In this document: piece after piece, positions 7,306-15,547 of the stretch
Layout of the letters: each line of letters opens with the position of its first letter
How positions within the stretch are numbered: position 1 is the first letter of the stretch
Source of the DNA: JADJPL01 sp964607915
Lineage (GTDB): Bacteria > Bacteroidota > Bacteroidia > Chitinophagales > Saprospiraceae
DNA length: 35,494 bases
Reading direction: 5' to 3'
NCBI GenBank assembly: GCA_964607915.1
Contig: CAZSMU010000022.1
Coordinates: forward strand, 1 to 35,494
The notes under the pieces: generated by a model
The model's input: only the letters and a program-made list of their open reading frames with translations
What the model was told of the DNA's origin: nothing
The model's database searches: none
Position numbers and translations under genes: made by a program

Positions 7306-8076
7306 CTATTCTGTCTGGCGCCCCCCCTGCAAACGGCGCAGTAACTCTATGAACGGTGCCCGACGGCGGCGGGACACCTCGATTTCGGTGCTGTCCTCCA
7401 TGATAACGTACCCTCCGTCGCCGCGGATATACTTTCTCATGTAGTTCAAGTTGATCATGTAGCGCTTGTGCACCCTGAAAAAATTCATGGGGCCCAAAAG
7501 GTCCTCGTACGACTTGATCGTTTTACAAGCAGTAATCCGCTCGTTGTTGTTCAAGAAAATATGCGTGTAGTTGTCTTCCGCTTCAAAGCGGACGATATCG
7601 CGGATATTGACGAAATAAATCCCATCCACGGCAGAAACGCTCATTTTGGAAAAAGCGTTCGGGTTATGGTAGAAACTATTGAAAATATCCAGTCTTTTTT
7701 CAATTTGGTTGGCAGCGCGGGAGCGAACCCTGGCTACCGCCTCTTTCAAGGCATCGGGGTCAATCGGTTTTAGAATATACCCGATCGAGCTGTACTCGCA
7801 GGCTTTGATGGCAAATTCTTGCCATGCGGTGACGAACACCACTTCAAAGTCTATAGCAGCGATTTGGTTCAGCAGTTTGAACACGAGGCCGTCCGGCAGT
7901 TTGATATCCAGAAATGCAATGTCCGGTCGGTCCTGGATATTTTTTAGAAGTTCCAAGCCTTCTGCATTGCTGCCTGCTTCCCCAATCACGTCCACATCCG
8001 GACAGTACTGGCGAATCATGCTTTTGAGGTTGGTACGCCCCAGCGGTTCATCTTCTACAATGATGGCTTTAAGCAC
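7306..8076 (-). CDS. LytTR-family response regulator
   Basis: A 256-residue cytosolic transcription regulator. Residues 1-120 are a receiver domain with the acidic pocket VEDE (8-10), phospho-acceptor Asp57 in AFLDIKLPDG, and the conserved Lys in ILKPIDPD. Residues about 150-250 are a LytTR DNA-binding domain (VRFEAEDNYTHIF, FFRVHKRYMINLNYM). The start is GTG at 8076: a TAA lies in frame a few codons upstream and no ATG precedes the receiver domain. It is the first gene of the putative regulator-peptide-kinase unit, 104 nt before the peptide start. LytTR proteins bind pairs of direct repeats, but no such pair was clearly recognised here. Confidence 0.95.
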   Translation of the reverse strand: MLKAIIVEDEPLGRTNLKSMIRQYCPDVDVIGEAGSNAEGLELLKNIQDRPDIAFLDIKLPDGLVFKLLNQIAAIDFEVVFVTAWQEFAIKACEYSSIGYILKPIDPDALKEAVARVRSRAANQIEKRLDIFNSFYHNPNAFSKMSVSAVDGIYFVNIRDIVRFEAEDNYTHIFLNNNERITACKTIKSYEDLLGPMNFFRVHKRYMINLNYMRKYIRGDGGYVIMEDSTEIEVSRRRRAPFIELLRRLQGGRQTE

Positions 8077-8110
8077 TGCTGTTTTTATTTTTTAGAAACA
8101 ATATTCCCGC

Positions 8111-8140
8111 GCAAGGTAAGCATTTCGGCTTATTTTTCAA
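8111..8140 (-). promoter_or_regulatory. Candidate Bacteroidota promoter for the LytTR regulator
   Basis: On the minus strand TTG (8138-8140), a 19-nt spacer and TACCTTGC (8111-8118) approximate the -33 TTTG / -7 TAnnTTTG pair. The expected leader is about 30 nt to the GTG at 8076. One -7 position deviates. Confidence 0.4.
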
Positions 8141-8305
8141 TACTTTTTTAAACAAACCCAATTTTTCACATTAAGATTTAAAACAATGTTTTGTGCGCAT
8201 ATTGTTAAATGCGTTGGGAAGGTTAGCGGGGGTTCAGCGCGGAAAAAGAGCGCTTCCCAAGGTTGCGTAAAACGTCCCCTTGCTGCCCGTCGAAACCACT
8301 CTGTT

Positions 8306-8716
8306 CTAAACTTTTACGGTTGAAAATAAACGTTTTACGGAGAACCTCCCCGAACCATTGACCAAGACGAGGAGCAGTCCGCCACAAATAGCGAGGTTCT
8401 TCATCAGTTGTTCGAACTGTTCGCGCTGCTCTGCGTCCGGGTAGCTCCAAAAGGCATGGACGATAAGGCTGACCGGTAGCCAATAGGTCAGGAGCAGGAA
8501 TGCCCCGAAACTGGACCGATAGCCGATCAGAACCAGTACACTTCCCAGGAGCATACAGAGGATGGCGCCGTTCAGCAGCAGGTCCTGCCGCCAGGTGAGG
8601 CCATACAGGGTCATCTTTTCCTGTATGGCATCGGCATAGAAAATAAAATCCACCACCTCGTAGAGGAACAGGGCCCCCAGGAAGAGGCGGCCAAACAAAT
8701 CGAGTATATCTTTCAT
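8306..8716 (-). CDS. DoxX-family integral membrane protein
   Basis: A 136-residue membrane protein with about four hydrophobic helices: residues 3-25, 47-68, 72-92 and 108-124. The opening LFGRLFLGALFLYEVVDF resembles DoxX/DoxD proteins, in which an early helix begins with a LRLxLGxxFLxxG-like pattern. Family members have been tied to quinone-linked oxidation or redox complexes, but most are functionally unassigned. It is the last gene of the kdsA operon, starting 7 nt after the stop of the COG2509 flavoprotein, so a joint redox role is possible. Confidence 0.8.
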   Translation of the reverse strand: MKDILDLFGRLFLGALFLYEVVDFIFYADAIQEKMTLYGLTWRQDLLLNGAILCMLLGSVLVLIGYRSSFGAFLLLTYWLPVSLIVHAFWSYPDAEQREQFEQLMKNLAICGGLLLVLVNGSGRFSVKRLFSTVKV

Positions 8717-8723
8717 AGTTGAA

Positions 8724-10304
8724 TCAAGTTGCTGTAGAGTGTACGTTAAAAAAAGCCGATACGGCCCTGGCTACATTTTGGCCGTCCATTGCGGCAGAAA
8801 GAATACCCCCTGCGAAACCCGCGCCTTCTCCGGAGGGGAACAGCCCTTCTATATCCGGGTGCATGAGGGTTACGGGGTTACGAGGTACCCGTACCGGGGC
8901 GCTGGTTCTGCTTTCCGTACCGACGGCCACTGCTTCGCTGGTCAGGTAGCCGGGCATTTTTTTATCAAAATCCCGCAGTCCCAACTGCAAACGTTTATAG
9001 ACGGATGGCGGTAACAACTGGTGCAGAGGCGCTTCGAATAGTCCGGGAATGTACGAACATTTTGGCAAATGCGCAGAAACTTTTCCCGATACGAAGTCGG
9101 TCAGCCGTTGGGCGGGGGCTTTCTGGCTACCGTCGCCGGCCTGAAACATCCGCTGTTCCACCTCCTTTTGGAAGGCGAGGCCGGCAAAAACCCCAAAGCG
9201 GGCGTAGGGAGCCAGGTCTTCTACCTCTATGGCCACGACGATTCCGGAATTGGCATACGGGGAATCCCGTCGCGACATGGACATGCCGTTGACGACGATT
9301 TCCCCGGGTGAGGTGGCGGCGGGCACTACCAATCCGCCGGGGCACATACAAAACGAAAACACCCCGCGCCCCTCTACCTGGGCCACCAATTTATAGCTGG
9401 CGGCCGGCAAGTCCCTTTCCCGGGGCGACTGTCGGTACTGGATTTCGTCAATCAACCCTTGGGGGTGTTCCGCGCGCACGCCCAAGGCGAACGGCTTGGC
9501 TTCCAGCCGGATGCCCCGGCGATGGAGCAGTTCATACACATCCCGGGCGGAATGGCCCGTCGCCAGGACAACGGCCTCGGCGAGGTATTCCTCCCGTGCA
9601 TTCACCTGTACTCCTTTTACATGGCCTTTGTGCAGGATCAGGTCGGTCACGGTACTGCCAAAATAGATTTCCCCGCCGTGGTGCAGGATGGTTTCGCGGA
9701 TATTGGCTACAATTTGGGGCAATTTATTGGAGCCGATGTGCGGATGTGCATCCACCAGGATGTCCGGGTTGGCGCCGTGTTCAACGAGCAAGCGCATGGC
9801 TTTATCCAATGCACCGCGCTTGTGGGAGCGGGTATAGAGTTTCCCGTCGGAGTAGGTGCCTGCACCGCCTTCTCCGAAGCAGTAGTTGGAATCGGGCGGG
9901 ACGGTACCGAACTGTTGGATGGCGCGCAGGTCGCGCCGGCGGGCGCGCACGTCTTTGCCCCGATCAAACAGGATGGGTTTGATGCCCTGTGCAATCAGTT
10001 CCAGGGCAGCGAAGTAGCCAGCGGGGCCTGTGCCTATGACAATAGCTTTCCGCTTGTCGTCCACGGAGTGTAGATCCTTGAGCAGGGCGGGTTCCGGTGC
10101 GAAGGGGGCTTCCAGCGATACGGTTACGCGCAGGCGCACCACGGGTCGGCTTCCCCGTGCGTCCACCGATCTTTTATCCACGCGCAAGCCTTTGATATCT
10201 TCCGGTAAAACCTGCAGGGCGGCGGCGGTTTTTTCTAAAACCATCCTTTCGTCGTGCGCTTCGGCAGGTAGCAGAGCGACTTCGATTTGGGTCGAATGGG
10301 ACAT
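8724..10304 (-). CDS. FAD-dependent dehydrogenase of the COG2509 type
   Basis: A 526-residue flavoprotein. After a roughly 90-residue N-terminal alpha/beta domain comes the dinucleotide-binding motif VIGTGPAGYFAALELIAQG (about 90-110), then the family hallmark NYCFGEGGAGTYSDGKLYTR near 141 and a second ATG motif, VVLATGHSARDVYELL, near 245. A C-terminal SGEGAGFAGGILSAAMDG closes the FAD site. COG2509 proteins are annotated as uncharacterised FAD-dependent dehydrogenases and the substrate is unknown. The gene lies 10 nt after the small secreted protein and 7 nt before doxX, indicating one transcript. Confidence 0.92.
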   Translation of the reverse strand: MSHSTQIEVALLPAEAHDERMVLEKTAAALQVLPEDIKGLRVDKRSVDARGSRPVVRLRVTVSLEAPFAPEPALLKDLHSVDDKRKAIVIGTGPAGYFAALELIAQGIKPILFDRGKDVRARRRDLRAIQQFGTVPPDSNYCFGEGGAGTYSDGKLYTRSHKRGALDKAMRLLVEHGANPDILVDAHPHIGSNKLPQIVANIRETILHHGGEIYFGSTVTDLILHKGHVKGVQVNAREEYLAEAVVLATGHSARDVYELLHRRGIRLEAKPFALGVRAEHPQGLIDEIQYRQSPRERDLPAASYKLVAQVEGRGVFSFCMCPGGLVVPAATSPGEIVVNGMSMSRRDSPYANSGIVVAIEVEDLAPYARFGVFAGLAFQKEVEQRMFQAGDGSQKAPAQRLTDFVSGKVSAHLPKCSYIPGLFEAPLHQLLPPSVYKRLQLGLRDFDKKMPGYLTSEAVAVGTESRTSAPVRVPRNPVTLMHPDIEGLFPSGEGAGFAGGILSAAMDGQNVARAVSAFFNVHSTAT

Positions 10305-10314
10305 GCCTTTCGAG

Positions 10315-10755
10315 TTAGGGCTTGATTATTTTTGTCCAGAGATGATCCCCGGCCTTTTCAAAATTTTCCGGTATAAAAATCCGAACGCTCAGCTTTTCCT
10401 GAATAACGCCCTGTGAAGTTCGGGCTGACGACAGCGATCGGTTAGGGAAGCTGAGTAGGCATTCCAGTCCGTCGCACTGCAGTTTCCAGGCATAGCGGCC
10501 TCTTTTCAGGAATTCCAGAAAAACGCCCTCCGGTGCGTTGTCCACTTCCAGTACAGCCTCTACCAGTACGGCATTTGAGGGCCAGTTCTCGACGGTATAA
10601 GGTCCGGGAAAGCCTATGCTAAGCAGGCAGATAGAGTCCGGTAGCGGGTGTGCCTCATTCAGGATGCGTTTCCACTGTGACTTTTCCTGAGCGGAGGAAG
10701 TACAGGGCAACAGCGCGATAAGGCAAGTGGACAAAACGACAAAACAATATTTCAT
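10315..10755 (-). CDS. Small exported protein of unknown function
   Basis: A 146-residue protein with a standard signal peptide (MKYCFVVLSTCLIALLPC, likely cut after SAQ). The mature part is a mostly beta-predicted domain of about 125 residues with no motif I recognise, likely periplasmic. The frame is open nine codons upstream, but ATG 10755 directly precedes the signal sequence. It sits 29 nt after kdsA and 10 nt before the COG2509 gene, so it is probably co-transcribed with envelope-related genes. Confidence 0.75.
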   Translation of the reverse strand: MKYCFVVLSTCLIALLPCTSSAQEKSQWKRILNEAHPLPDSICLLSIGFPGPYTVENWPSNAVLVEAVLEVDNAPEGVFLEFLKRGRYAWKLQCDGLECLLSFPNRSLSSARTSQGVIQEKLSVRIFIPENFEKAGDHLWTKIIKP

Positions 10756-10784
10756 ATAGCAGTTTATTGAGTCCGCGGGCAAGT

Positions 10785-11603
10785 CTATCCATTAAGCGCC
10801 TGGCGGATGCGGAGCAGGCGTTCCAGCATGGGTTCCAAGCGATGCAGCGGAAGCATATTGGCTCCATCGGATTTTGCCGTTTCAGGCGTGGGGTGCGTTT
10901 CTATAAAGAGCCCATCGGCCCCTACCGCGATACCTGCTTTGGCAACGGTTTCGATAAGAGCCGGGCGCCCGCCGGTCACGCCGCTCGCCTGATTGGGTTG
11001 TTGCAGCGAGTGCGTACAGTCCAGCACTACCGGCACCTGGAAGGAGCGCATGAGCGGGATACCCCGAAAATCAATGACCAGGTCCTGATACCCAAACGTA
11101 GTTCCCCGCTCTGTTAGCATAACGCGCGGGTTGCCCGCCTGGCGTATTTTTTCCACGGCAAACTGCATAGCTTCGGGGCTCATAAACTGTCCTTTTTTCA
11201 CATTGACGATTTTGCCTGTCTTTGCCGCTGCGGTCAGCAAGCTGGTCTGGCGGCACAGGAAAGCCGGGATTTGGAGTATATCCACGTAGCGGGCGGCCAG
11301 GGCCGCTTCTTCATCGGCGTGAATATCTGTCGTCACGGGGATGCCGAAATGTGCGCGGACCTTCGCCAGTATCTCGAGCGCCTCTTCGTCGCCGATACCG
11401 GTAGAGGAATCCGCCCGGGAGCGGTTGGCCTTTCGATAAGAGCCTTTAAAGATGTAGGGGATCCCCATACGTCGGCAAGATTCGGAGACGTGGCCGGCAA
11501 TGTCCATCGCCATCGTTTCGCCTTCGATGAGACAGGGGCCGGCGATCAGGAAGAAAGCGCCGCTGTAGGCAGTAGTAGGCCAATGAGGGATATCTGGAAG
11601 CAT
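10785..11603 (-). CDS. kdsA: 3-deoxy-8-phosphooctulonate (KDO-8-P) synthase
   Basis: Condenses phosphoenolpyruvate with arabinose 5-phosphate to give KDO-8-phosphate for the lipopolysaccharide inner core. At 272 residues it has the family length. The TIM-barrel motifs are present: LIAGPCLIEGE near residue 20, FKGSYRKANRS, GTTFGYQDLV, DCTHSLQQPNQ and ETHPTPETAKSDGANML. The Cys in AGPC, with the later His, Glu and Asp, matches the metal-dependent class typified by Aquifex KDO8PS; the metal-independent E. coli type has Asn there. ATG 11603 is preferred over upstream in-frame ATGs because it gives the usual length and sits just after a consensus promoter element. It leads the operon to doxX. Confidence 0.95.
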   Translation of the reverse strand: MLPDIPHWPTTAYSGAFFLIAGPCLIEGETMAMDIAGHVSESCRRMGIPYIFKGSYRKANRSRADSSTGIGDEEALEILAKVRAHFGIPVTTDIHADEEAALAARYVDILQIPAFLCRQTSLLTAAAKTGKIVNVKKGQFMSPEAMQFAVEKIRQAGNPRVMLTERGTTFGYQDLVIDFRGIPLMRSFQVPVVLDCTHSLQQPNQASGVTGGRPALIETVAKAGIAVGADGLFIETHPTPETAKSDGANMLPLHRLEPMLERLLRIRQALNG

Positions 11604-11623
11604 GGTCGGAATATTTTTTCCCC

Positions 11624-11631
11624 CAAAGGTA
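11624..11631 (-). promoter_or_regulatory. -7 element of the kdsA operon
   Basis: On the minus strand TACCTTTG matches the Bacteroidota -7 consensus TAnnTTTG exactly, about 20 nt upstream of the chosen kdsA ATG. An obvious -33 TTTG at ideal spacing was not found. The position argues against the upstream kdsA start codons. Confidence 0.55.
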
Positions 11632-11689
11632 GGAAGACTGAACCGTAAACCCTGCATCTTGTTAAGAAACAAGAAAATTGCACGTACTT

Positions 11690-12937
11690 ATGATGCGACT
11701 ATTTATTATGATGGGGTTTTTGCTGGTCATTGACCTGTACAGCTTCCAGGCACTTCGGATTCTGGGGCAGACCTGGGGGGCACCGGCAAGAACGGCAGCG
11801 TACGCGCTGTTCTGGTCTATACCCCTGGTTGTACTGGCTTATTTTTTTGCATACAACTACCTGGATGGCGACAGCTGGAACCGGAATGCCCACACTTACT
11901 TGCGCACGTTCATTTTCATTGCCTATATGTCCAAAATGCTCGTCTTGCCCTTTTTGGCTATTGACGATGTGCGGCGGGCGGTGCAGTGGACTCTGGAGCG
12001 CGTGGGTGCGCGAACCAATTTCAGCAGTTCCCGTTCGCGCTTCCTGACGCAATTTGGAGTGCTCATAGGGAGCATCCCGTTTTTCTCCCTCACCTACGGG
12101 ATGATACGGAATGCCTATCGGTACAAACTATTCTATACTCCCCTCGAATTCGACGATTTGCCCGATGCGTTGCACGGACTAAAAATCGTACAGATATCCG
12201 ATATCCACTCTGGAAGCTTCACCTTTAAAGAGCCGGTAAAAACAGCCATTGACCTCATCAATGCCCAAAAGCCGGACCTCGTCTTTTTCACAGGCGACCT
12301 GGTCAACGAGCGCGCCGACGAGATGCTGCCTTTCCTCGACGTTTTCGACAAAATTGAATCCCGCCACGGTGTTTATTCTATTGTGGGCAACCACGATTAC
12401 GGCGACTACGTCGAGTGGCCTACCCCTGAAGCCAAAACGGCCAATTTTGAGTCGCTCAAGGACATGCACCGCCGTTTGGGCTGGGATTTGCTCCTGAACG
12501 AAAACAGGGTACTCGACATCCGCGATACCCGCCTGGCGGTCATTGGTGTGGAAAACTACTCCGCTCATTTGCGTTTTCCCCGCCACGGCGACTTGAAAAA
12601 GGCCAGCATAGGTACAGAAACCGCTGATTTTAAAGTGCTTTTATCACACGATCCCTCTCACTGGGACGTACAGGTCAACAAAGATCACCCCGATATCCGG
12701 CTCATGCTTTCCGGCCATACCCACGGGATGCAATTCGGCGTCGAAATCCCCGGCTGGCTCAAGTGGAGCCCAATCAAGTACCTCTACAAGCAGTGGGCCG
12801 GATTGTATCAGAAAGATCAACAATACCTTTACGTGAACCGGGGGCTAGGGTTCCTGGGCTACCCCGGCCGGGTGGGGATACTGCCTGAAATTGCGTGCCT
12901 GGAACTCCGCAAAAAGGGAGCTACCCCGCTGGGATAA
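11690..12937 (+). CDS. Membrane-anchored metallophosphoesterase
   Basis: A 415-residue protein with four hydrophobic segments in the first 150 residues, followed by a calcineurin-like phosphoesterase domain (about 160-405). All metal-binding blocks are present: QISDIHSGSF, FFTGDLVNE, IVGNHDYGDY, LLSHDP and LSGHTHGMQFG. This layout resembles YaeI/YkuE-type membrane phosphoesterases; a lipid or UDP-sugar-lipid substrate is plausible but unproven. ATG 11690 and 11693 are adjacent candidate starts; an in-frame TTG at 11678 is less likely. It is divergent from kdsA with only 86 bp between start codons. Confidence 0.9.
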   Translation: MMRLFIMMGFLLVIDLYSFQALRILGQTWGAPARTAAYALFWSIPLVVLAYFFAYNYLDGDSWNRNAHTYLRTFIFIAYMSKMLVLPFLAIDDVRRAVQWTLERVGARTNFSSSRSRFLTQFGVLIGSIPFFSLTYGMIRNAYRYKLFYTPLEFDDLPDALHGLKIVQISDIHSGSFTFKEPVKTAIDLINAQKPDLVFFTGDLVNERADEMLPFLDVFDKIESRHGVYSIVGNHDYGDYVEWPTPEAKTANFESLKDMHRRLGWDLLLNENRVLDIRDTRLAVIGVENYSAHLRFPRHGDLKKASIGTETADFKVLLSHDPSHWDVQVNKDHPDIRLMLSGHTHGMQFGVEIPGWLKWSPIKYLYKQWAGLYQKDQQYLYVNRGLGFLGYPGRVGILPEIACLELRKKGATPLG

Positions 12938-12978
12938 CGGAGCAAATCTCCGATTTATAGAACACAAGTACCTGGTTG

Positions 12979-13053
12979 ACAATAGACTTGTTGTAAGGAG
13001 AACATCGAGGGTCAAAAACACTTTTCCCTCTCGCCCAGCCCATTAGAACAAGT
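12979..13053. repeat. Copy of the palindromic repeat family (R3)
   Basis: The left arm AATAGACTTGTTG and inner block CATCGAGGGTCAAAAA match copy R5 (25311-25388) closely. The right half is degraded, keeping only CTCTCGCCC and AACAAGT. It lies 40 bp after the phosphoesterase stop codon. Confidence 0.65.
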
Positions 13054-13056
13054 TTT

Positions 13057-13111
13057 TCAAAAGGCTTCTATTTTTTTTGAATTTTTTTTCAAAAAAATAG
13101 AGGCCTTTTGA
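13057..13111. terminator. Long A/T-rich palindrome, probable bidirectional terminator
   Basis: Two arms of about 23-24 nt, TCAAAAGGCTTCTATTTTTT on the left and AAATAGAGGCCTTTTGA on the right, pair with one mismatch and one unpaired base around an 8-nt T-rich loop. The stem contains long T and A tracts, so it can end transcription from the phosphoesterase (plus) and from any gene at 13131-13337 (minus). It adjoins repeat R3. Confidence 0.55.
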
Positions 13112-13130
13112 TTACAGGATGATTTTTTTT

Positions 13131-13337
13131 CTAATTTCGTACTTGATCTGAGGAAAAGCCGGATTCAACAATGAACATATCGCGCCGACGAGGCGTACCA
13201 AACACATCCCACGTCGAACCTGACTTCGTGCTGCCCTTCTGTGCAGCCAAAACCCAATCCTGAACGATCGACATACAGCCCCCAGGGTTTTGTTCGAATG
13301 CCATTACATTTTTATATTCTTTTAAATCGTCGGTCAT
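13131..13337 (-). CDS. Possible small hypothetical protein (68 aa)
   Basis: ATG-to-TAG ORF with unexceptional codon use and the plausible composition of a small soluble protein (starts MTDDLKEYKNVMAFEQNPGG). It ends 20 nt before the palindrome at 13057-13111, which could be its terminator. I recognise no family. It could equally be a chance ORF or the remnant of a longer gene. Its start codon overlaps the start of a tiny plus-strand ORF (13336-13431) in the shared tetranucleotide CATG. Confidence 0.3.
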   Translation of the reverse strand: MTDDLKEYKNVMAFEQNPGGCMSIVQDWVLAAQKGSTKSGSTWDVFGTPRRRDMFIVESGFSSDQVRN

Positions 13338-13431
13338 GCTAGTACTTTACATTGTTTTAGGCTCCTTTGTAATTGGCGGTGGGATCATTTTTGCTTTAGA
13401 CAACATGGCTCCCCGCGGGCGCAGGATTTAG
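13336..13431 (+). CDS. Possible single-helix membrane microprotein (31 aa)
   Basis: ATG-to-TAG ORF encoding a hydrophobic helix (MLVLYIVLGSFVIGGGIIFA) followed by a short positively charged tail ending in RGRRI. That is the positive-inside pattern of small membrane proteins. A short inverted repeat, GTGGCAA/TTGCCAC, lies 24 nt beyond the stop. No homologue is recognised, and chance cannot be excluded at this length. Confidence 0.3.
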   Translation: MLVLYIVLGSFVIGGGIIFALDNMAPRGRRI

Positions 13432-13500
13432 CCTTTTTGGTTTCCCCCCTCCGTGTGGCAAATTGCCACCCTCCTCCTATGTAATCGGGAGGTCTTGCTC

Positions 13501-13553
13501 AAAAAAAACACTTAAAACAAGAACGCCTCTGCAGGGAATCCTGCCGAGGCGTT
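13501..13553 (-). terminator. lepA terminator
   Basis: Arms AACGCCTC and GAGGCGTT (13522-13552) with an inner GCAGG/CCTGC pairing make a strong stem-loop. On the minus strand it is followed by CTTGTTTTAAG and a run of eight T. It lies 75 nt beyond the lepA stop codon. Confidence 0.7.
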
Positions 13554-13574
13554 TCTGATATATGGCATATACTC

Positions 13575-13621
13575 GGTTGGCGAGGGGGAAGTAGGTGTTG
13601 CCCTGACCTCTCGCAACAACC
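13575..13621. repeat. Core-deleted divergent copy of the palindromic repeat (R8)
   Basis: The outer arms GGTTGGCGAGGG and CCTCTCGCAACAACC face each other with the GGGTCAAAAAGG core missing, as in the shorter R7. It lies just after the lepA stop codon. The similarity is partial. Confidence 0.4.
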
Positions 13622-13626
13622 CTCTT

Positions 13627-15420
13627 TTAGTTTTTGAGTTTAAGCACTTCGAGGAATGCCTTTTGGGGGACCTCTACGCTGCCGATTTGGCGCATGCGCT
13701 TTTTGCCTTCTTTTTGTTTTTCCAGAAGTTTCCGCTTGCGGGTAATATCGCCGCCGTAACATTTGGCGGTCACGTCTTTGCGCAGGGCGGAAATAGTTTC
13801 CCGGGCGATGATTTTCGCTCCGACGGCAGCCTGGATGGCGATCATGAACTGCTGTCGGGGCAGTAAGTCGCGGAGGCGCTTGCAGATCTGTCGTCCGAAG
13901 GCCTCTGCCTTATCGCGGTGGACGAGTGCTGACAGTGCATCTACATTTTCCCCGTTTAACTTGATATCCATTTTCACCAAGTCTGACTGGCGGTAGTCGA
14001 TCATGTAATAATCGAAAGAAGCATAGCCCCGGGAGATAGATTTCAAGCGGTCGTAGAAATCGAAGACAATTTCAGCCAGGGGCAATTCGAAGGTCAGCTC
14101 GACCCGGTCGGTGGTCAGATAATGTTGTCGGATGAGCAGGCCCCGCTTTTCCATAGCCAGGGTCATAATCGTACCGATGTATTCCGGTTTGGTGATGATT
14201 TGAGCGCGGATATAGGGCTCCTCTACGTATTCGAGACGAGAAGGATCGGGCAGGTCGGAAGGTGTGCGCACGACCATGTGCTCCCCTTTTGTGGTAGCTG
14301 CGTTGTACGATACGTTCGGTACGGTGGTGATTACCTCCATGTTGAATTCACGGGAGAGCCGTTCCTGCACGATTTCGAGGTGGAGCATCCCCAGGAAGCC
14401 ACAGCGGAAGCCGAACCCCAGGGCGACGGAAGTTTCCGGTTCAAACACCAGGGACGCATCATTGAGTTGTAGTTTTTCCAGGCTGTCGCGCAGATCTTCG
14501 AAGTCATCATTATCCACGGGAAAAATACCGGCGAAGACCATGGGCTTCACATCTTCGAAGCCTTTGATAGCCTGTTTGCAGGGATTGTCCAGCAGGGTTA
14601 TGGTATCGCCCACTTTTATTTCCTTGGATATTTTGATACCGGTGATGATATAGCCCACGTCGCCGGCGCGCAGTTCTTGTTTGGGCACCTGGTTTATCTG
14701 CAGGATGCCTACCTCATCGGCAAGGTAGTCTTTGCCCGTATGGAAAAAGCGGACCTTATCCCCTTTGCGCAGCGTTCCGTTGAGGATTCGGAAATAGACG
14801 ACCACCCCGCGGAAGGAGTTGAATACAGAGTCGAAGATCAGTGCTTCCAGCGGTGCTTCGGGCTCGCCGACCGGCGGCGGGATGCGATCTACGATGGCGC
14901 GCATGATATCGTCTACTCCCTGGCCGGTGCGGCCGCTGGCGAGGACGATATCTTCTTTTTTGCAGCCGATAAGATCTATGATTTGCTCCGACACTTCGTC
15001 GATCATGGCATTTTCCATATCGATTTTATTCAGTACCGGTATAATTTCGAGGTTGTGGTCGATGGCCAGATAGAGGTTGGAGATGGTCTGGGCCTGGATA
15101 CCCTGAGTAGCATCTACGAGGAGGAGGGCCCCCTCGCATGCGGCGATAGAGCGAGAGACCTCGTACGAGAAGTCCACATGGCCGGGGGTGTCGATCAGGT
15201 TGAAGGTGTACGTCTGGCCGTCGGAGTGTTTGTAGTACAGCTGGATGGCGTGGCTCTTGATGGTGATCCCGCGTTCGCGTTCGAGGTCCATGTTATCCAG
15301 GGCTTGGTCCACCATTTGACGCTTGTCAATAGTTTGGGTATATTCGAGCAGGCGGTCGGACAGGGTGCTTTTCCCGTGGTCGATGTGCGCGATGACGCAG
15401 AAATTGCGGATGTTTTTCAT
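13627..15420 (-). CDS. lepA: Elongation factor 4 (LepA), ribosome back-translocase GTPase
   Basis: Translational GTPase related to EF-G, acting on the ribosome. From ATG 15420 the protein has 597 residues, almost the length of E. coli LepA. G1 (AHIDHGKST, near 10), G2/switch (ERERGITIKS), G3 (DTPGHVDF) and G4 (NKID) are intact. The C-terminal region has the LepA-specific tail (GKKRMRQIGSVEVPQKAF). The frame is open 27 codons further upstream, but that segment covers the promoter, so the later ATG is correct. Confidence 0.97.
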   Translation of the reverse strand: MKNIRNFCVIAHIDHGKSTLSDRLLEYTQTIDKRQMVDQALDNMDLERERGITIKSHAIQLYYKHSDGQTYTFNLIDTPGHVDFSYEVSRSIAACEGALLLVDATQGIQAQTISNLYLAIDHNLEIIPVLNKIDMENAMIDEVSEQIIDLIGCKKEDIVLASGRTGQGVDDIMRAIVDRIPPPVGEPEAPLEALIFDSVFNSFRGVVVYFRILNGTLRKGDKVRFFHTGKDYLADEVGILQINQVPKQELRAGDVGYIITGIKISKEIKVGDTITLLDNPCKQAIKGFEDVKPMVFAGIFPVDNDDFEDLRDSLEKLQLNDASLVFEPETSVALGFGFRCGFLGMLHLEIVQERLSREFNMEVITTVPNVSYNAATTKGEHMVVRTPSDLPDPSRLEYVEEPYIRAQIITKPEYIGTIMTLAMEKRGLLIRQHYLTTDRVELTFELPLAEIVFDFYDRLKSISRGYASFDYYMIDYRQSDLVKMDIKLNGENVDALSALVHRDKAEAFGRQICKRLRDLLPRQQFMIAIQAAVGAKIIARETISALRKDVTAKCYGGDITRKRKLLEKQKEGKKRMRQIGSVEVPQKAFLEVLKLKN

Positions 15421-15498
15421 GATTTTGCTTAGTCTTGTCCCTTCGTTTAACGAATACAGGCCAAAATAGTTAAGAGCGGCAGGCCGGATAAACGGCTG

Positions 15499-15506
15499 CA
15501 AAGGTA
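15499..15506 (-). promoter_or_regulatory. -7 element of lepA
   Basis: On the minus strand TACCTTTG is an exact match to TAnnTTTG, preceded by a T-rich run. It lies about 80 nt upstream of the lepA ATG and inside the open frame extending beyond it, supporting ATG 15420 as the start. Confidence 0.5.
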
Positions 15507-15547
15507 CAAAAAAGACTTGAAGTATGGGAGGAAAAGGCTAGATGTGC

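Larger units (their letters stand above)
12938..13626. other. Gene-poor region between the phosphoesterase and lepA
   Basis: This 689-bp region holds two copies of the dispersed repeat (R3, R8), the long palindrome, the lepA terminator and two weak overlapping ORFs. No RNA gene or mobile-element coding sequence was recognised. Confidence 0.6.
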
